64,000 nt of DNA from Paramecium pentaurelia (taxonomy: Eukaryota > Ciliophora > Oligohymenophorea > Peniculida > Parameciidae): contig CAJJDO010000001.1 in the NCBI GenBank assembly GCA_905183005.1, positions 1,180,570-1,244,569 of the forward strand. The letters run 5' to 3'. The notes beneath the pieces are model-generated. The model was not told where the DNA came from. It was given only the letters and a program-made list of their open reading frames with translations, and ran no database searches. Shown here piece by piece: positions 1 to 9,932 of this stretch (its first letter is position 1; each line of letters opens with the position of its first letter). A program made the position numbers and the translations under genes.

Positions 1-238
1 TAATATCAATATTTCTATATAATATATATAGCAATTTAATCTATTTTTTTCTAAACAGTGTTGTTATCTATAGTATAGATTATTAAATGGTATTACTTAA
101 ATTTATAATTGAAAAACACTTACAAAAGTGTATAATTCAATAAAAAACAAAAATACCTAAATTAATAGATTTATTTATATTTGAGTAGATATCAAATTTT
201 AGTCATCTTATCGAACAAACAATAAAGGTTTGATTAAT

Positions 239-1902
239 ATGAGTTATAATTTTTATTTTTTAATTTAAAGTTACTCAATTGAAAGTAAATATATTTCAAG
301 AATTATTCAATTGGAAGATTCAGCATATAATCAATTAAGATGATTAAAATGGAGTTTAAATGAAATTTAACTTCTCAATTAAGGTTAGATAAAGATTACA
401 AAATTATAATCTCAAAAAATTAGAAACTTATACTTGTATTAGAATGGAAAAGAAATTGATGAAATCCTATAGAAACATAATTATAATATTTCAATAAATC
501 TAGTTTTTCTAACTTAAATTAATAAATATTTGGAAATGATATTCTGTTTATCATGGAGAAAACATTGTATATTATTAATTAAAAAAATATAATAAATTGA
601 ATATAATTTATTATTTTTCATGCCATTTATTGAATTTTTTTACCACAATGCTAGTGTCTCTGTGTTGAATCAAGAAGCCTTATCTTATATGAGGAATGAT
701 GAACCAGTTGGAATTTTAATAGATATGTGGAGATTAATAATTTTAGTTATGAATAATAAAGACACATTATTTATAAATTCAAGTAAAATGGTTTTATTAT
801 ATTTAAGAATTTGAATTTAAAGATCAGTCAATGTATAATAATTAAAATAACGAAATAATTCTTAATTTTTTTCAAATTTATGATTATTCAGTATCTCAAA
901 GCTATATTGAAAATTAATTTGATTATAATAGGTCGGTTTATGATTTATCACCAATTATAGTATCAGGTATTGGATAATAATTATAAAGAAAACTATTTAT
1001 TTGTATTTTTGGATAATTTTTGGCCTGTAGCACTTAAAATATTAATATAAATTTTTATTTACTTTGCTTATTTAATATTGCCATGGATATTGATTAATTT
1101 AAACTTTATTGCATTCTTCATACTTGATTATGTTGAAGATAAACCCTATTCTTTTAAAATAAAAGAATCATTTATTTGGTTTGGTGGATAGAGCAGACCA
1201 GAAACAGATAATATTTGTAAGTAAGTATATAGATTTGTTTTTGCAATGGTAAGTTTCTTAATAGTAATAATATTATTTTCGGACTTTATTTATTTGATAA
1301 TAAATTCATTGGCAAAATCAAATTTTAATACTATTTAAGATATGAAAGATATTAATGCAATTGCTTGTTATTTCGAGCAGGATCAATTTCTTTAAAATCT
1401 ATTTGATAGGGACAGAGGCTTATAAAGAAAAATTGGTGATAGTTAATTATAATGCATGTAAATGCTAAATGAATAAATTGTTGATGTTGTAATAATGAGC
1501 GAATTTAATTTATTAATATTTTTAGAATAACATAAAATGTATTTAAGTAAATTAAGATATTAAGTTAAATTGAATACAAATATTGCTCATCATATTTTAA
1601 TTAATAAAAATGATCCCCTATGGTTTAGGAAAGAATTAAATGATGCTATAGATGTAATATAAAAGCAAAAACTAGATTTGATGATTAAAGAAAAGCATTT
1701 ACCCACTAAATTATATAATTCCAAAAATAAATCAATAATGCCTTATTAGCCTACTCTTTAGTTAATATGTGCAATACTATCTATTTTATTTATTATCGTC
1801 ATTTAAATCACCTTAGTTCTTTAAGAGTTTAATATATTTAAGAACAAAATAAAAATTAAATATTTCCCAGATAAAATTGGATCTAAAGTAAAATAAAATT
1901 GA
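239..1902 (+). CDS. ionotropic glutamate receptor-like channel
   Basis: Probable ligand-gated channel of the plasma membrane. The C-terminal two thirds read well. A ligand-core motif (DEPVGILIDMW) lies near 680-720. A first membrane helix begins with FWPVALKIL at about 1018. A pore-lining helix at about 1240-1310, followed by an S2 lobe (WFRKELNDAIDVIQ near 1620-1660), matches the family order. A last hydrophobic helix at about 1765-1830 leads to a short basic tail and the stop TGA at 1900-1902. Two 25-nt introns fit, 783-807 (AAG acceptor) and 936-960 (TAG). The N-terminus is unresolved: the ATG at 239 meets an in-frame TGA at 341-343, so an unseen intron or a later start is needed. No amino-terminal (LIVBP-like) domain is visible. 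The family call is from pattern recognition; ligand and ion selectivity are unknown. Confidence 0.6.
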
Positions 1903-2184
1903 TAATAAATACTATTAGAAAATATTTTAAATATAATAATCTATGTAACCCTTAACATAATCTTCCCAATTTAAGAAATTCAAAAAATTATCAATTAAAA
2001 AAAAATTTTTCTTCTTAATTCTAAATTTTATAAATAATTAAAAATTTCAAGAATACTAAATAATTGTTTTGAGTAAGCATTCCTTACTTAAAACATAATC
2101 AATTCTTAAATATTATGAAGTTTTTTATATTATTAATACAGTTTTTTATAAGAAATAATAAAAATATATTAATCATTTTTATAA

Positions 2185-2796
2185 ATGAATGCAAATGGTC
2201 TGCAATGGGAATAATAATTAGAAAAATCAAGGATGAGCAATTAGCAATTAGAATTTTGTTAGTATTTCACTTTAAGTTATATATATGAAAATGAGCCAGA
2301 ATCATTCTTGGTAAGATGTAGATTAATATAAAATGGAAATATTTATATATATTTAGATAGAAGATCTAAGACCTATAAATAATTATCTTAAAATGTAGTC
2401 TTATTATGGCATTTTCCATTATCAAAAGAAATTTATTAAATTAAAGCGAAATAAAATTCATTAATAGAAAATATTGAATATCATTGGAATCTAATTGATA
2501 AAGAAGAAAAGAAAAGTTTTCATTAGAAAAATCCTGATTAAATTTTAGATTAAATCGCTGAGAAATAATTAACTGATATTGAAAAATTTAATATGCAAGA
2601 TAAAAATAATTTGTCTGAAAATTTTAAAGTGATAATAATTTCCCCTTTTGATATTATTTAAATTAAATAGACGATGCCTTAAGTGATTGCAGATTCAAGA
2701 ACTAAGTTTGAATCTATTTTTCGACCATATAAGGAAGAATAAAAGATTCATTATTTTCTCAAAGAAAATTAATGGTTTTCTAATCAAATAATTTGA
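2185..2796 (+). CDS. pyridoxamine 5'-phosphate oxidase-fold flavoprotein
   Basis: Intronless 203-residue protein with the FMN-binding split-barrel pattern of the PNPOx-like Alr4036 family. An N-terminal strand pair is followed by LDRRSKTYKQL (about residues 53-63), corresponding to the TD-x-RS-x-K phosphate/FMN-binding segment. A strand 'VVLLWHF' follows, and the C-terminal part contains the motif YKEEQKIHYF with a terminal W. The length suits the eukaryotic single-domain members. The ATG at 2185 is the first in frame and the frame is open to TGA at 2794-2796. It probably binds FMN in the cytosol. I cannot tell a true PNP/PMP oxidase from a paralogue of unknown substrate. Confidence 0.7.
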
Positions 2797-2822
2797 GTAT
2801 ATTTAAATTATATTATCATAAT

Positions 2823-3162
2823 ATGTAAAATAATAACAATAATAATCTAAACTTCGAATTCAGTAAGGACACTAACAATTTAAATAAGAAGTTGTAAGGA
2901 TTTTATAGATAAAAAGATTAGAAATTTGATCATTTCTTTGATGAGCTCACTACAGAATACAAATTATTTAAAGTATTCAAGGCTATACAATAATTATTAG
3001 AAAATGACACATGAATGTTAAATGGTTTGTTTCGGCAATGCAAGTTTCAATCGAAAATAATCTGATGCTTGTGCCAGATAATGCTTAGATCCATATTTAT
3101 ATATAAGAAAATCCATAGGAGATAAAATAGGATAATGTGATGTAATTGTTAATTCTAATTGA
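2823..3162 (+). CDS. small Tim-like twin CX3C protein
   Basis: Two exons (2823-2972, 3001-3162) joined across a 28-nt GTA..TAG intron give 103 residues. Splicing brings together a first CxxxC (HECQMVCF) and a second CxxxC (DACARQCLDPYL), followed by an amphipathic helix RKSIGDKIGQ. That is the layout of Tim8/9/10/13 chaperones of the mitochondrial intermembrane space: two CX3C motifs 16 residues apart, then a helix ending IG..I. The 50-residue N-terminal extension is longer than usual for small Tims and is asparagine-rich. Members escort hydrophobic precursors across the intermembrane space as hexamers. Which small Tim it corresponds to cannot be decided from the sequence. Confidence 0.6.
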
Positions 3163-3398
3163 AGCAACAATTTTAACAATAAGAATCAAAATGTATGAGC
3201 TCAACTGATATGGATTGTAATAATATATAAAATTATTTAAGAATGTTATTCAAATTTAGTAAGTTAATTAGGAGTTTGTCTTTAATAAAATACATAATTT
3301 GCAAAAGATTAGTACAAAAGTGTGTTGTCACATTTTTTAAAAAAATGAAAAAAATCATAAATACGTATATTAAAAAAATAATTGTGAAAAATTAAAGA

Positions 3399-3881
3399 TC
3401 AATTTTTAAATCTAAATGACTTATTTTTTTTTTTTGAATTTTGAGATTATTACTCAAATATCATTTTTCTTGTTAACATATTTACTGCAGGAGATTATTT
3501 TATTATTTATTACTATACTAATTATCTTTTTTATTATTATTAATTATCTAAATGTGATTATGAAATCTTATATTTAATGGCATCTTAGTAATTTGGATGA
3601 AAAATATTGATCTTTTCACTAAATGAATAAAGATCCTTCATTTTAGAATTTTATGAGAAACTTCTAATTTTATATTGTTCATTCTAAGAAAAAAATGAAC
3701 TTACAGTTTTCTGGCCATCAATTTAATCAGTTTTGATAATAGTGATAGGTGTAATTTAAATATTTGGAATAAAAGTTGAGTTTTACTTGATTTGCATTAA
3801 TTAAATATGTTTTTCAAATTCATTCATGTCTAAATCAACAGCCCAATTCAAAGATTTCTTTATATGAGTATTCTATTACAT
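3399..3881 (-). CDS. glutamine-rich protein of unknown function
   Basis: Single-exon frame of 160 residues on the minus strand (ATG at 3881-3879, TGA at 3401-3399). It is polar throughout, with a short Q run encoded by TAA near the C-terminus and a basic end (KKKNKSFRFKN). No transmembrane helix, signal peptide or recognisable domain is seen. The plus strand over the same DNA gives a hydrophobic 64-residue frame, which is only the complement of the A/Q-rich coding strand. The balanced polar composition and an ATG at a sensible place support the minus frame. Confidence 0.5.
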
Positions 3882-4134
3882 CAATTATTAATATAATTTA
3901 TCCATATTTTATTCTCTGCTTTGAAAATAGAGAATTTATTCATCCTATATTCTAATTATAATATAAATAATTTACTTGTCTATTGAAAGTAAATCATAAA
4001 GCTTTAAATGAGTTTTTTTATAATATTAGCTTAAATTTTTATTTTTGTTAATATTGATTTACCATTCAGGTTAAGTGCTTTTTCTTTAGAATAATAATTA
4101 AGTAATTGATAATTATTATTATTATTATTAAGAT

Positions 4135-4635
4135 TCATTGTTCTGGGAATCTTAATCTTAACTATGAATCTTTATAATGATAAAACATAATACTCACTCG
4201 CTTAACTATATCATTATTGGTTAACTTTCTATTGGCAATTTCTAATTACAATTTACATTCCGTAAATATGGATTGAATGATTTAAATAAATACCCCTTAT
4301 TTTCCATCATACATATTAGACAAACAATTATAAATGGTTGGTTGAAATGTTGATGCTTTTGATCTAAATATAGATTTTTTAGCTAACAAAACCTGATATG
4401 CTTCAGCAAGTCTGGCAATAAATCGATGCAATAATCTATAATTTAATGATAGAGTATACTTAACTTCGTTTTCATTATTTAATTATTTATTTTGGAATAA
4501 TTTTAGAAATTTTCTCTCAGTATTATCATAATATTCGTATTGCACTGTTAACTCTTCACTATCTTTATTTGGTAACTAATCTAAATTAAATAATTCTTTG
4601 AATAATAGATTTAGAGTTTCCTGATCTAGCTACAT
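4135..4635 (-). CDS. conserved-looking protein of unknown function
   Basis: Single-exon 166-residue frame (ATG 4635-4633, TGA 4137-4135), mostly helical by composition. An acidic N-terminal third is followed by a central segment LNYRLLHRFIARLAEAYQVLL and a C-terminal basic stretch. It has no signal peptide, membrane helix or metal motif. It shares the minus strand with the next gene downstream (3399-3881), 253 bp away. I do not recognise the family. The varied amino-acid use and absence of TGA over 166 codons argue that it is a real gene. Confidence 0.55.
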
Positions 4636-4731
4636 TTTATATATAAATATAAATATATATATATATATTAATGTTATTAATTCAATATAATTTATAATAA
4701 ACAATAATAATATAATTATATTAATACAGTT

Positions 4732-6394
4732 ATGAAATAAGATTAAAATTAACAATAGCCTGTAGCTAAGAAGAAATCAGTTCCATTCACCAAAAAGCTT
4801 AAAAGAGCAAAGAGACATTTCATTAAATTTTTAAAAAGTCCAAGCACAATTTAGAGCTTCTATTTTTGCATCTAAGTAATAATTTATTATATTGGAATTG
4901 CATCGTTATTGCTTCTAGTATATTACCTCTTTTACTAAAGGTATTTATTTATCAATCTATATAGTTATATCTATTTCATAATAGTATTATCAATATTATC
5001 TCTTTTTTATGTGTCTTACTAAGGAGTGAATATCATTCATTACAAAACAATAGTTGAAATTCAAAATTTTAATGATACAGAGTCTAGTTCATAGAAAGAC
5101 CAATAAAATGAATCAAAAGGATGCAAATATTATTGTAAAATACTTGGAATAACTACGGCTTCACTCTTACTGTTAGATATACCAATATTGAAATTTTAAA
5201 TCAATAAATAAGTTCAATAAATTGATAATTAATTGGAATAAGAAGATGAACAATATACATATAATATAAAGCAAGCAAACAAAGCTAAATAAAAAGCTTA
5301 AGATAAATAACCATAAATTGATGACAAATAATTAACTGCTGAATATGCTGTTAAAATTACTACTTTAAGAACTTAAAAAAAATAAAGATTGTGGTTAATT
5401 CCCTATAAATTTGGATTTTCTGCTATATTTGGGTATATACCTGCAACTTTTGTATTCGCTGTATGGTTAATTGGAAATCAATAACAAATTGATGTTTTTG
5501 GTAAACTCTAAAATGCAATTCTCACTACAAGTTATGGATGCTTATTGTTTGCAAGCATTATCTGTCTTTATGAAATTTAATTTTTTGATAAAACAGCTTC
5601 TACACTTAAAGAGTAAATTTAATTATAATAATATTTTTAGTGCTTTTAAGTGGTTTTTATGCAGATATGTAGAATTATTATGTAAATCTTTATTAATTGG
5701 TTATTATATCAAATTTAGTTTATTTGAAACTATGCCACTTTTAATTATTGGATTAGGATACTTAAGTTACAGTATTTTATGCACATTTATATTTACTTTA
5801 TTCGATTATTAAAAAAGTGAAGAGCAAATATAATCATAACAATAATCAGTTGAAAGATAAGACAAAGAAAAATAAGATGTTAAAATATAAGAAAATTAAG
5901 AACAACCTATTGAGAAAGGAGTATGTTATGTTATTAAATGTTATCTAAAATCATTATTACTTAATATCTATGCAAGAATATTATTTTTACCTTATAAAGA
6001 AAGTGCTTTAGGAATGAAAACACTTTCTTTCTTTTAAATAACATATGGAATAGACAAAAAAATGATTCGAGAAGAAGTAGCTAGTGATGGTTGGAAAAAT
6101 TGGATGATCACTTATGATCAATCTAAAAAGTTTGGGTTACCAAGAAGATCTTATACACATATAGTATAATCTTTAAGATTTTTTGAATTGTTCCACTTAG
6201 CTTTATTTTCAATTTGTTAAAACATTATCTAAGGGTAATATCTTGAAATTGTGGAACCTAAGAAAATGTCATTATATTATTCTGGCAAAATAGTAACTGT
6301 TGCTAGTATTGTTATCTTATTGTTGTTTTATGTTAGAGCTGGATATAGAACCATTCATGAAAAATAATTAGATATAACAGGAATTGATGAATGA
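4732..6394 (+). CDS. multi-pass membrane protein, unknown family
   Basis: Two exons (4732-5612, 5641-6394) with one 28-nt intron give 544 residues. After a basic, glutamine-rich N-terminus there are two close membrane helices (about residues 45-95), a third near residue 145 (LGITTASLLLLDIPIL), a fourth near 225-245, a fifth near 265, then two more beyond the intron and a last one near residue 520 (VTVASIVILLLFYVRAG). The loops are charged and Q-rich (residues 165-210 and about 355-385). A soluble segment with WKNWMITYDQSKKFGLPRR precedes the last pair of helices. The topology loosely recalls XK-related or other small transporter-like proteins, but no diagnostic motif was found. Confidence 0.6.
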
Positions 6395-6484
6395 TATTAT
6401 TCAATATACAAATATTTTTTTTAATCAATTAATGTCTACATTTTATCACTATTATTATATTCAATAAAATTAAAACAAATTATT

Positions 6485-7184
6485 ATGAGTTTGGATTCGT
6501 CTTAAAAATGCGATGAAGAAACTGGTTTAAAATCTATGGCTCCTGAACCTCTAGAACTTGATGAAAGTTATCAAACCCCTGTTGATATTAGATGGGGAAA
6601 TTGCTATCCATTATTTTTAAAAAACAATATACCAAAAATTGTTATTGGCCCTCATTGTAATATTTTACTAATATTATAAAATAGGGCCATTGTTTATATG
6701 TGCATATTCTTTATTTGTTGCAGCTAGTATCTTTTTAATAGGTTGGCATTTTACCAGTACTTCATCAGAATTCATAAAATGGGCAACTTTTATAGTCTGT
6801 ATTAATTAATGTTGGAGTTATGCTTGGGTAGCTTTAATTAATCCAGGAGTAATTAATTATGATAAAAATAATTAAATTGAAACTAGAACAAGATGTGCAC
6901 CATAATTAGACATTTAAAATGATAGCAAAACTTGGTATTGTACCAAGTGTAAATTGTTATAATTGCATGGTACTGTACATTGTAGTGATTGTGATGTATG
7001 TATTTAAGAGATGGATCATCATTGTCCATGGACAGGAAAATGTATTGGTAAAGGAAACATCAAATAATTTTATTATTTTCTTGCTAGTACTTTAATATTT
7101 ATGATTTTTAACATCATTGCTTCATTAACATAGCTAGATGGAGCATTAAATGGAACAAGAAGGAAAATTAAATAAGGAAGTTGA
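6485..7184 (+). CDS. DHHC-type protein S-palmitoyltransferase
   Basis: Two exons (6485-6656, 6685-7184) around a 28-nt intron give 223 residues. Two N-terminal membrane helices precede a cysteine-rich domain with TWYCTKCKL, HCSDCDVC and MDHHCPW (DHHC at residues 168-171), followed by CIGKGN and a third helix (FYYFLASTLIFMIFNII). These are the zinc ligands and the acyl-accepting cysteine of DHHC enzymes, which attach palmitate to cysteines at Golgi or plasma membranes. The protein stops soon after helix 3, so the usual fourth helix and TTxE motif are missing. The same frame stays open after this TGA for about 130 codons and includes a possible membrane helix, so the stop may be a mutation or a sequence error. 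Confidence 0.8.
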
Positions 7185-7544
7185 AGAAATTTAATATATT
7201 GTTAATTTATTGATTTGATTTCATCTCCATTTTCTAATATATAATTAGAAAATCCATAAAAATCTAATTATTATTTTTACAAATAATATTATTAAAATCA
7301 ACTTAATTAAAGAAATCTAATATATTTATAGATTAAAGAAACTAAAGATTTAAATAATCTAAATTACAACTTAAACAATTAAATAACTAAATGTCTTGAA
7401 TTAAATTAACAATCCTGCATATTATTTTGGATTTATTTATTGATCGCTCAACTATTTAATTTCAGATAAATCATAATAAGAATGAAAATTAATATAATTA
7501 GATTTATTGATATACAAATTAGTGTTATTCAATAGTGTTTAATA
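7185..7544. other. gap between convergent genes
   Basis: About 360 bp between the stop codons of the plus-strand DHHC gene and the minus-strand gene ending at 7545. Both strands contain TGA-poor frames. The plus frame continues in phase from the DHHC gene and carries a hydrophobic stretch near 7417-7470. The minus frame continues in phase from the neighbouring gene. Both cannot be coding, and neither has a clear start, so none is called. Confidence 0.4.
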
Positions 7545-7876
7545 TCAATCGACAAATCTAACAATTTTTTTAACTTTTTAAGCTTATTTTTTTAGAGGCA
7601 TTACACAATCTTCTGTATATAAGATTCCTTCAACATATTAATAAACATTGGCATTCTAATTAGTTTTAATATAGATATTACTAGAAGTTCTTTGATAGAC
7701 TGAGTTACACATTGTTTCATTGGTAAGACTGTTTTTGGTGATTGGCAAGTTTGAAGAGATGGTAATCGAGAGGAAATGTTGGTATATTTCTTAGGTTTAT
7801 ATTTATCTAGTATATTTTAGGATTTAAAGAACAATTTCTTTAACTTATAGGCTTCCTCTTTTGTAATTTTACTCAT
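7545..7876 (-). CDS. small basic protein, unknown function
   Basis: Exons 7876-7682 and 7655-7545 flank a 26-nt TAG-ending intron; the spliced frame encodes 101 residues. It is lysine-rich at both ends (EEAYKLKKLFFK near the start and LKKQAQKVKKIVRFVD at the end), with a serine/glutamine-rich middle. There is no membrane segment or known motif. Its start lies 23 bp from the stop of the YbaK-like gene on the same strand, so the two are closely packed in tandem. The frame remains open past its TGA, but nothing there supports extension. Confidence 0.5.
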
Positions 7877-7899
7877 TTTTATATTTATTTTATAATTGA

Positions 7900-8382
7900 T
7901 CATTCACAGAATTACAATTATATAGGATTCTCAATTTTTAAATAATCTTGAATTGACATTGCAACACTGTGTGTTCTAAGTCCAGCATTAAAATTGATCT
8001 AATCTCCTTATGTAATTAAAGATGGATCCAAATAAGTTTATACTTTGAATATACTTCCAAAAGGAGGGACTGCACCAGTGACACACTTAGTAATTTCATA
8101 TACTTATTGTTCATTAGCTAAATCCAATTATTTACAATCTAAAAGTTTTCTTATTAATTTCCAAGATAATTTCTTAGAAGCCGACATTACACATAATATA
8201 AAAAGTTAAGTTTTTTTATTTTATAATAACATGGCTTTGGCACCACTATCTAAAGAGACTCCTCTCACTTTTGCTGATTCTTCTGAAGTCTTAGTAGGTT
8301 CATGGATCAATAATTTGAATTGGATATTATTTGTATTCAATAATTATTGGATAGCTTCGAATGTCTATGTATTTTCTTACAT
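7900..8382 (-). CDS. YbaK/aminoacyl-tRNA deacylase domain protein
   Basis: Single exon of 160 residues consisting only of a YbaK/ProRS-editing fold. Visible landmarks are HEPTKTSEESAKVRG followed by SGAKAMLL (the family's region around the substrate lysine), a central helical part, CVTGAVPPFGS (the G-x-V-P-P-F-G loop), and TYLDPSL..FNAG near the C-terminus. Such stand-alone proteins hydrolyse mischarged tRNAs (Cys-tRNA-Pro, Ala-tRNA-Pro or similar) in trans and protect translation accuracy. The substrate cannot be assigned here. The start codon lies only 19 bp from that of the divergent CK1-like kinase gene. Confidence 0.85.
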
Positions 8383-8401
8383 ATTTATTAAAATAATCTG
8401 T
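8383..8401. promoter_or_regulatory. 19-bp divergent intergenic spacer
   Basis: The start codons of the YbaK-like gene (minus) and the CK1-like kinase (plus) are separated by only 19 AT-rich bases. Any promoter must overlap the opposite gene's coding region, and 5' leaders must be nearly absent or overlapping. No classical motif is visible. Confidence 0.45.
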
Positions 8402-9833
8402 ATGAAATAACTCAAAATTAATAATCAGTTCGTCACTTAAAAGAAGATTTCGTAAGGGTCTTTTGGAATAGTAATGTAAGGAATTGATTAGAAAAATGGA
8501 AACTAAGTAGCTATAAAAATTGAAAGGCCAGAAAATGAACATTTGCGTTCTCTTGAAAGGGAAATTGAAATTTTATCAAGATTATCAAATATTAAAGGAG
8601 TACCATAAGTGTTTTATTATGGTTGGGAGGATGCCTATAATGTAATTGTCATGGAATTGTTATAAAAAGATTTATCTTCGATTTTAAAGTAAAGGAAAAA
8701 GTTTAGTTTAAAATCTGTTTTCTAACTATTGATAGAACTGGTTTTAATATTAGAAGAAATACATAAACAAGGTGTACTTCATAGAGACTTGAAACCAGAG
8801 AATATAATGTTAGATGATATAAATAGGGTTTATTTAATCGATTTCGGGATAAGTAAAATATATATTCGTAAAAATGGGATTTTAATGTATTATCTTAAAT
8901 TATGTAAAAAAGTCCTTTTAAAGATAGAGTACCATTCGTAGGTACTTCTAGATATGCTTCAATAGCAGCACATAAAGGATATGAATTAGGAAGAAAGGAC
9001 GATTTGGAGTCATTATTTTATGTTATGCTCTATTGTCTCAAAGGGTATCAGCTTGTGAATAGTATTAGTTTAGTAATTTACCATGGCAAAACCTCAAGCA
9101 TGTACCTGATGATTAAAGAACTTAAAAAATAGGAGAGATTAAGGAGAATATTGAGGTAAAAGAACTATTCAAAGATTTGCCAAATGAATTCATTAAAATA
9201 TATGAGTAATAAAATCTAATAATTATTAGATATTTGAGAAAATTGACTTATGCATCTGAACCAGACTATAAAACAATTGTGAAATTAATTTAATAAGCAG
9301 CTAAACATAGTAATATTTTTCTGGATAATAAATACGAATGGGATATTCAAATGAATAATTATGACAAAAATATTAATAGGTATGGAACTTTACAAACTGA
9401 AGAATTACCATTAAAGTAATTTGAAAAGTTTTCTTCTAATTTACTTAATTGTAATAACTTACTTGCATAAACTCCATCTAAATTTAAATAATTATAACCT
9501 CCGATAAATAAATAAGAATCTTATTAGAATAGCAATAGCAATAATGGCAGTGGCAATCAAAATTTAAGTATATACAATTCAATGGGAATCATTTACTAGA
9601 GATCTATAGATGAAATTAGTGAAGAGCTCTAAGAACCAATCCCAGATGAAATGAAAAGCTAAAATAATATTTGTTTAAAAACGTTGCCTGATGCATTAAA
9701 AAAACCTAGACTAATCTTTAAGACTACTTAATTTGATGATGATGAATAATTTAAAGAAGATCACTTTTTATCAGAGAAATATCATAGTTTAAGTGCTTAA
9801 GTAACTACTATTTTTTAAAATCACAAAAAATGA
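8402..9833 (+). CDS. CK1-family serine/threonine kinase
   Basis: Three exons (8402-8886, 8913-9044, 9074-9833) give 458 residues. The glycine loop (QGSFGIVMQG), the VAIK lysine, HRDLKPEN (catalytic loop from residue 127), DFG (residues 147-149), the activation segment FVGTSRYASIAAHKG and RKDDLES are those of casein kinase 1, in the divergent form common in ciliates. The last ~190 residues are a polar, N/Q/S-rich tail, probably regulatory. The first intron (26 nt) ends in AAG, and using it restores the motif IPFKDRVPFVGT. The second (29 nt) ends in TAG and restores LPWQNL. All catalytic residues are present, so an active kinase is expected. Confidence 0.85.
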
Positions 9834-9932
9834 CTACCAATTTATATTCATTTTTGTAATATAATTTATAAACTAGTATTAATATGTTAGAAGTAGAGAA
9901 TTCCTTGAATTTAATATTTATTTTAATATTTC

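Noticed and set aside
3416..3610. Plus-strand hydrophobic frame of about 64 codons
   Set aside because: It is antisense to a polar minus-strand gene. The hydrophobicity comes from the complement of A-rich codons.
7190..7540. Minus-strand extension of the gene at 7545-7876 beyond its TGA
   Set aside because: It reads reasonably for about 60 codons, but it has no start, needs a TGA to be skipped and conflicts with the plus-strand frame.
8327..8542. Minus-strand 71-residue ORF over the kinase start
   Set aside because: It overlaps the CK1 glycine loop on the opposite strand and the YbaK N-terminus in another frame; both of those are supported by conserved motifs.
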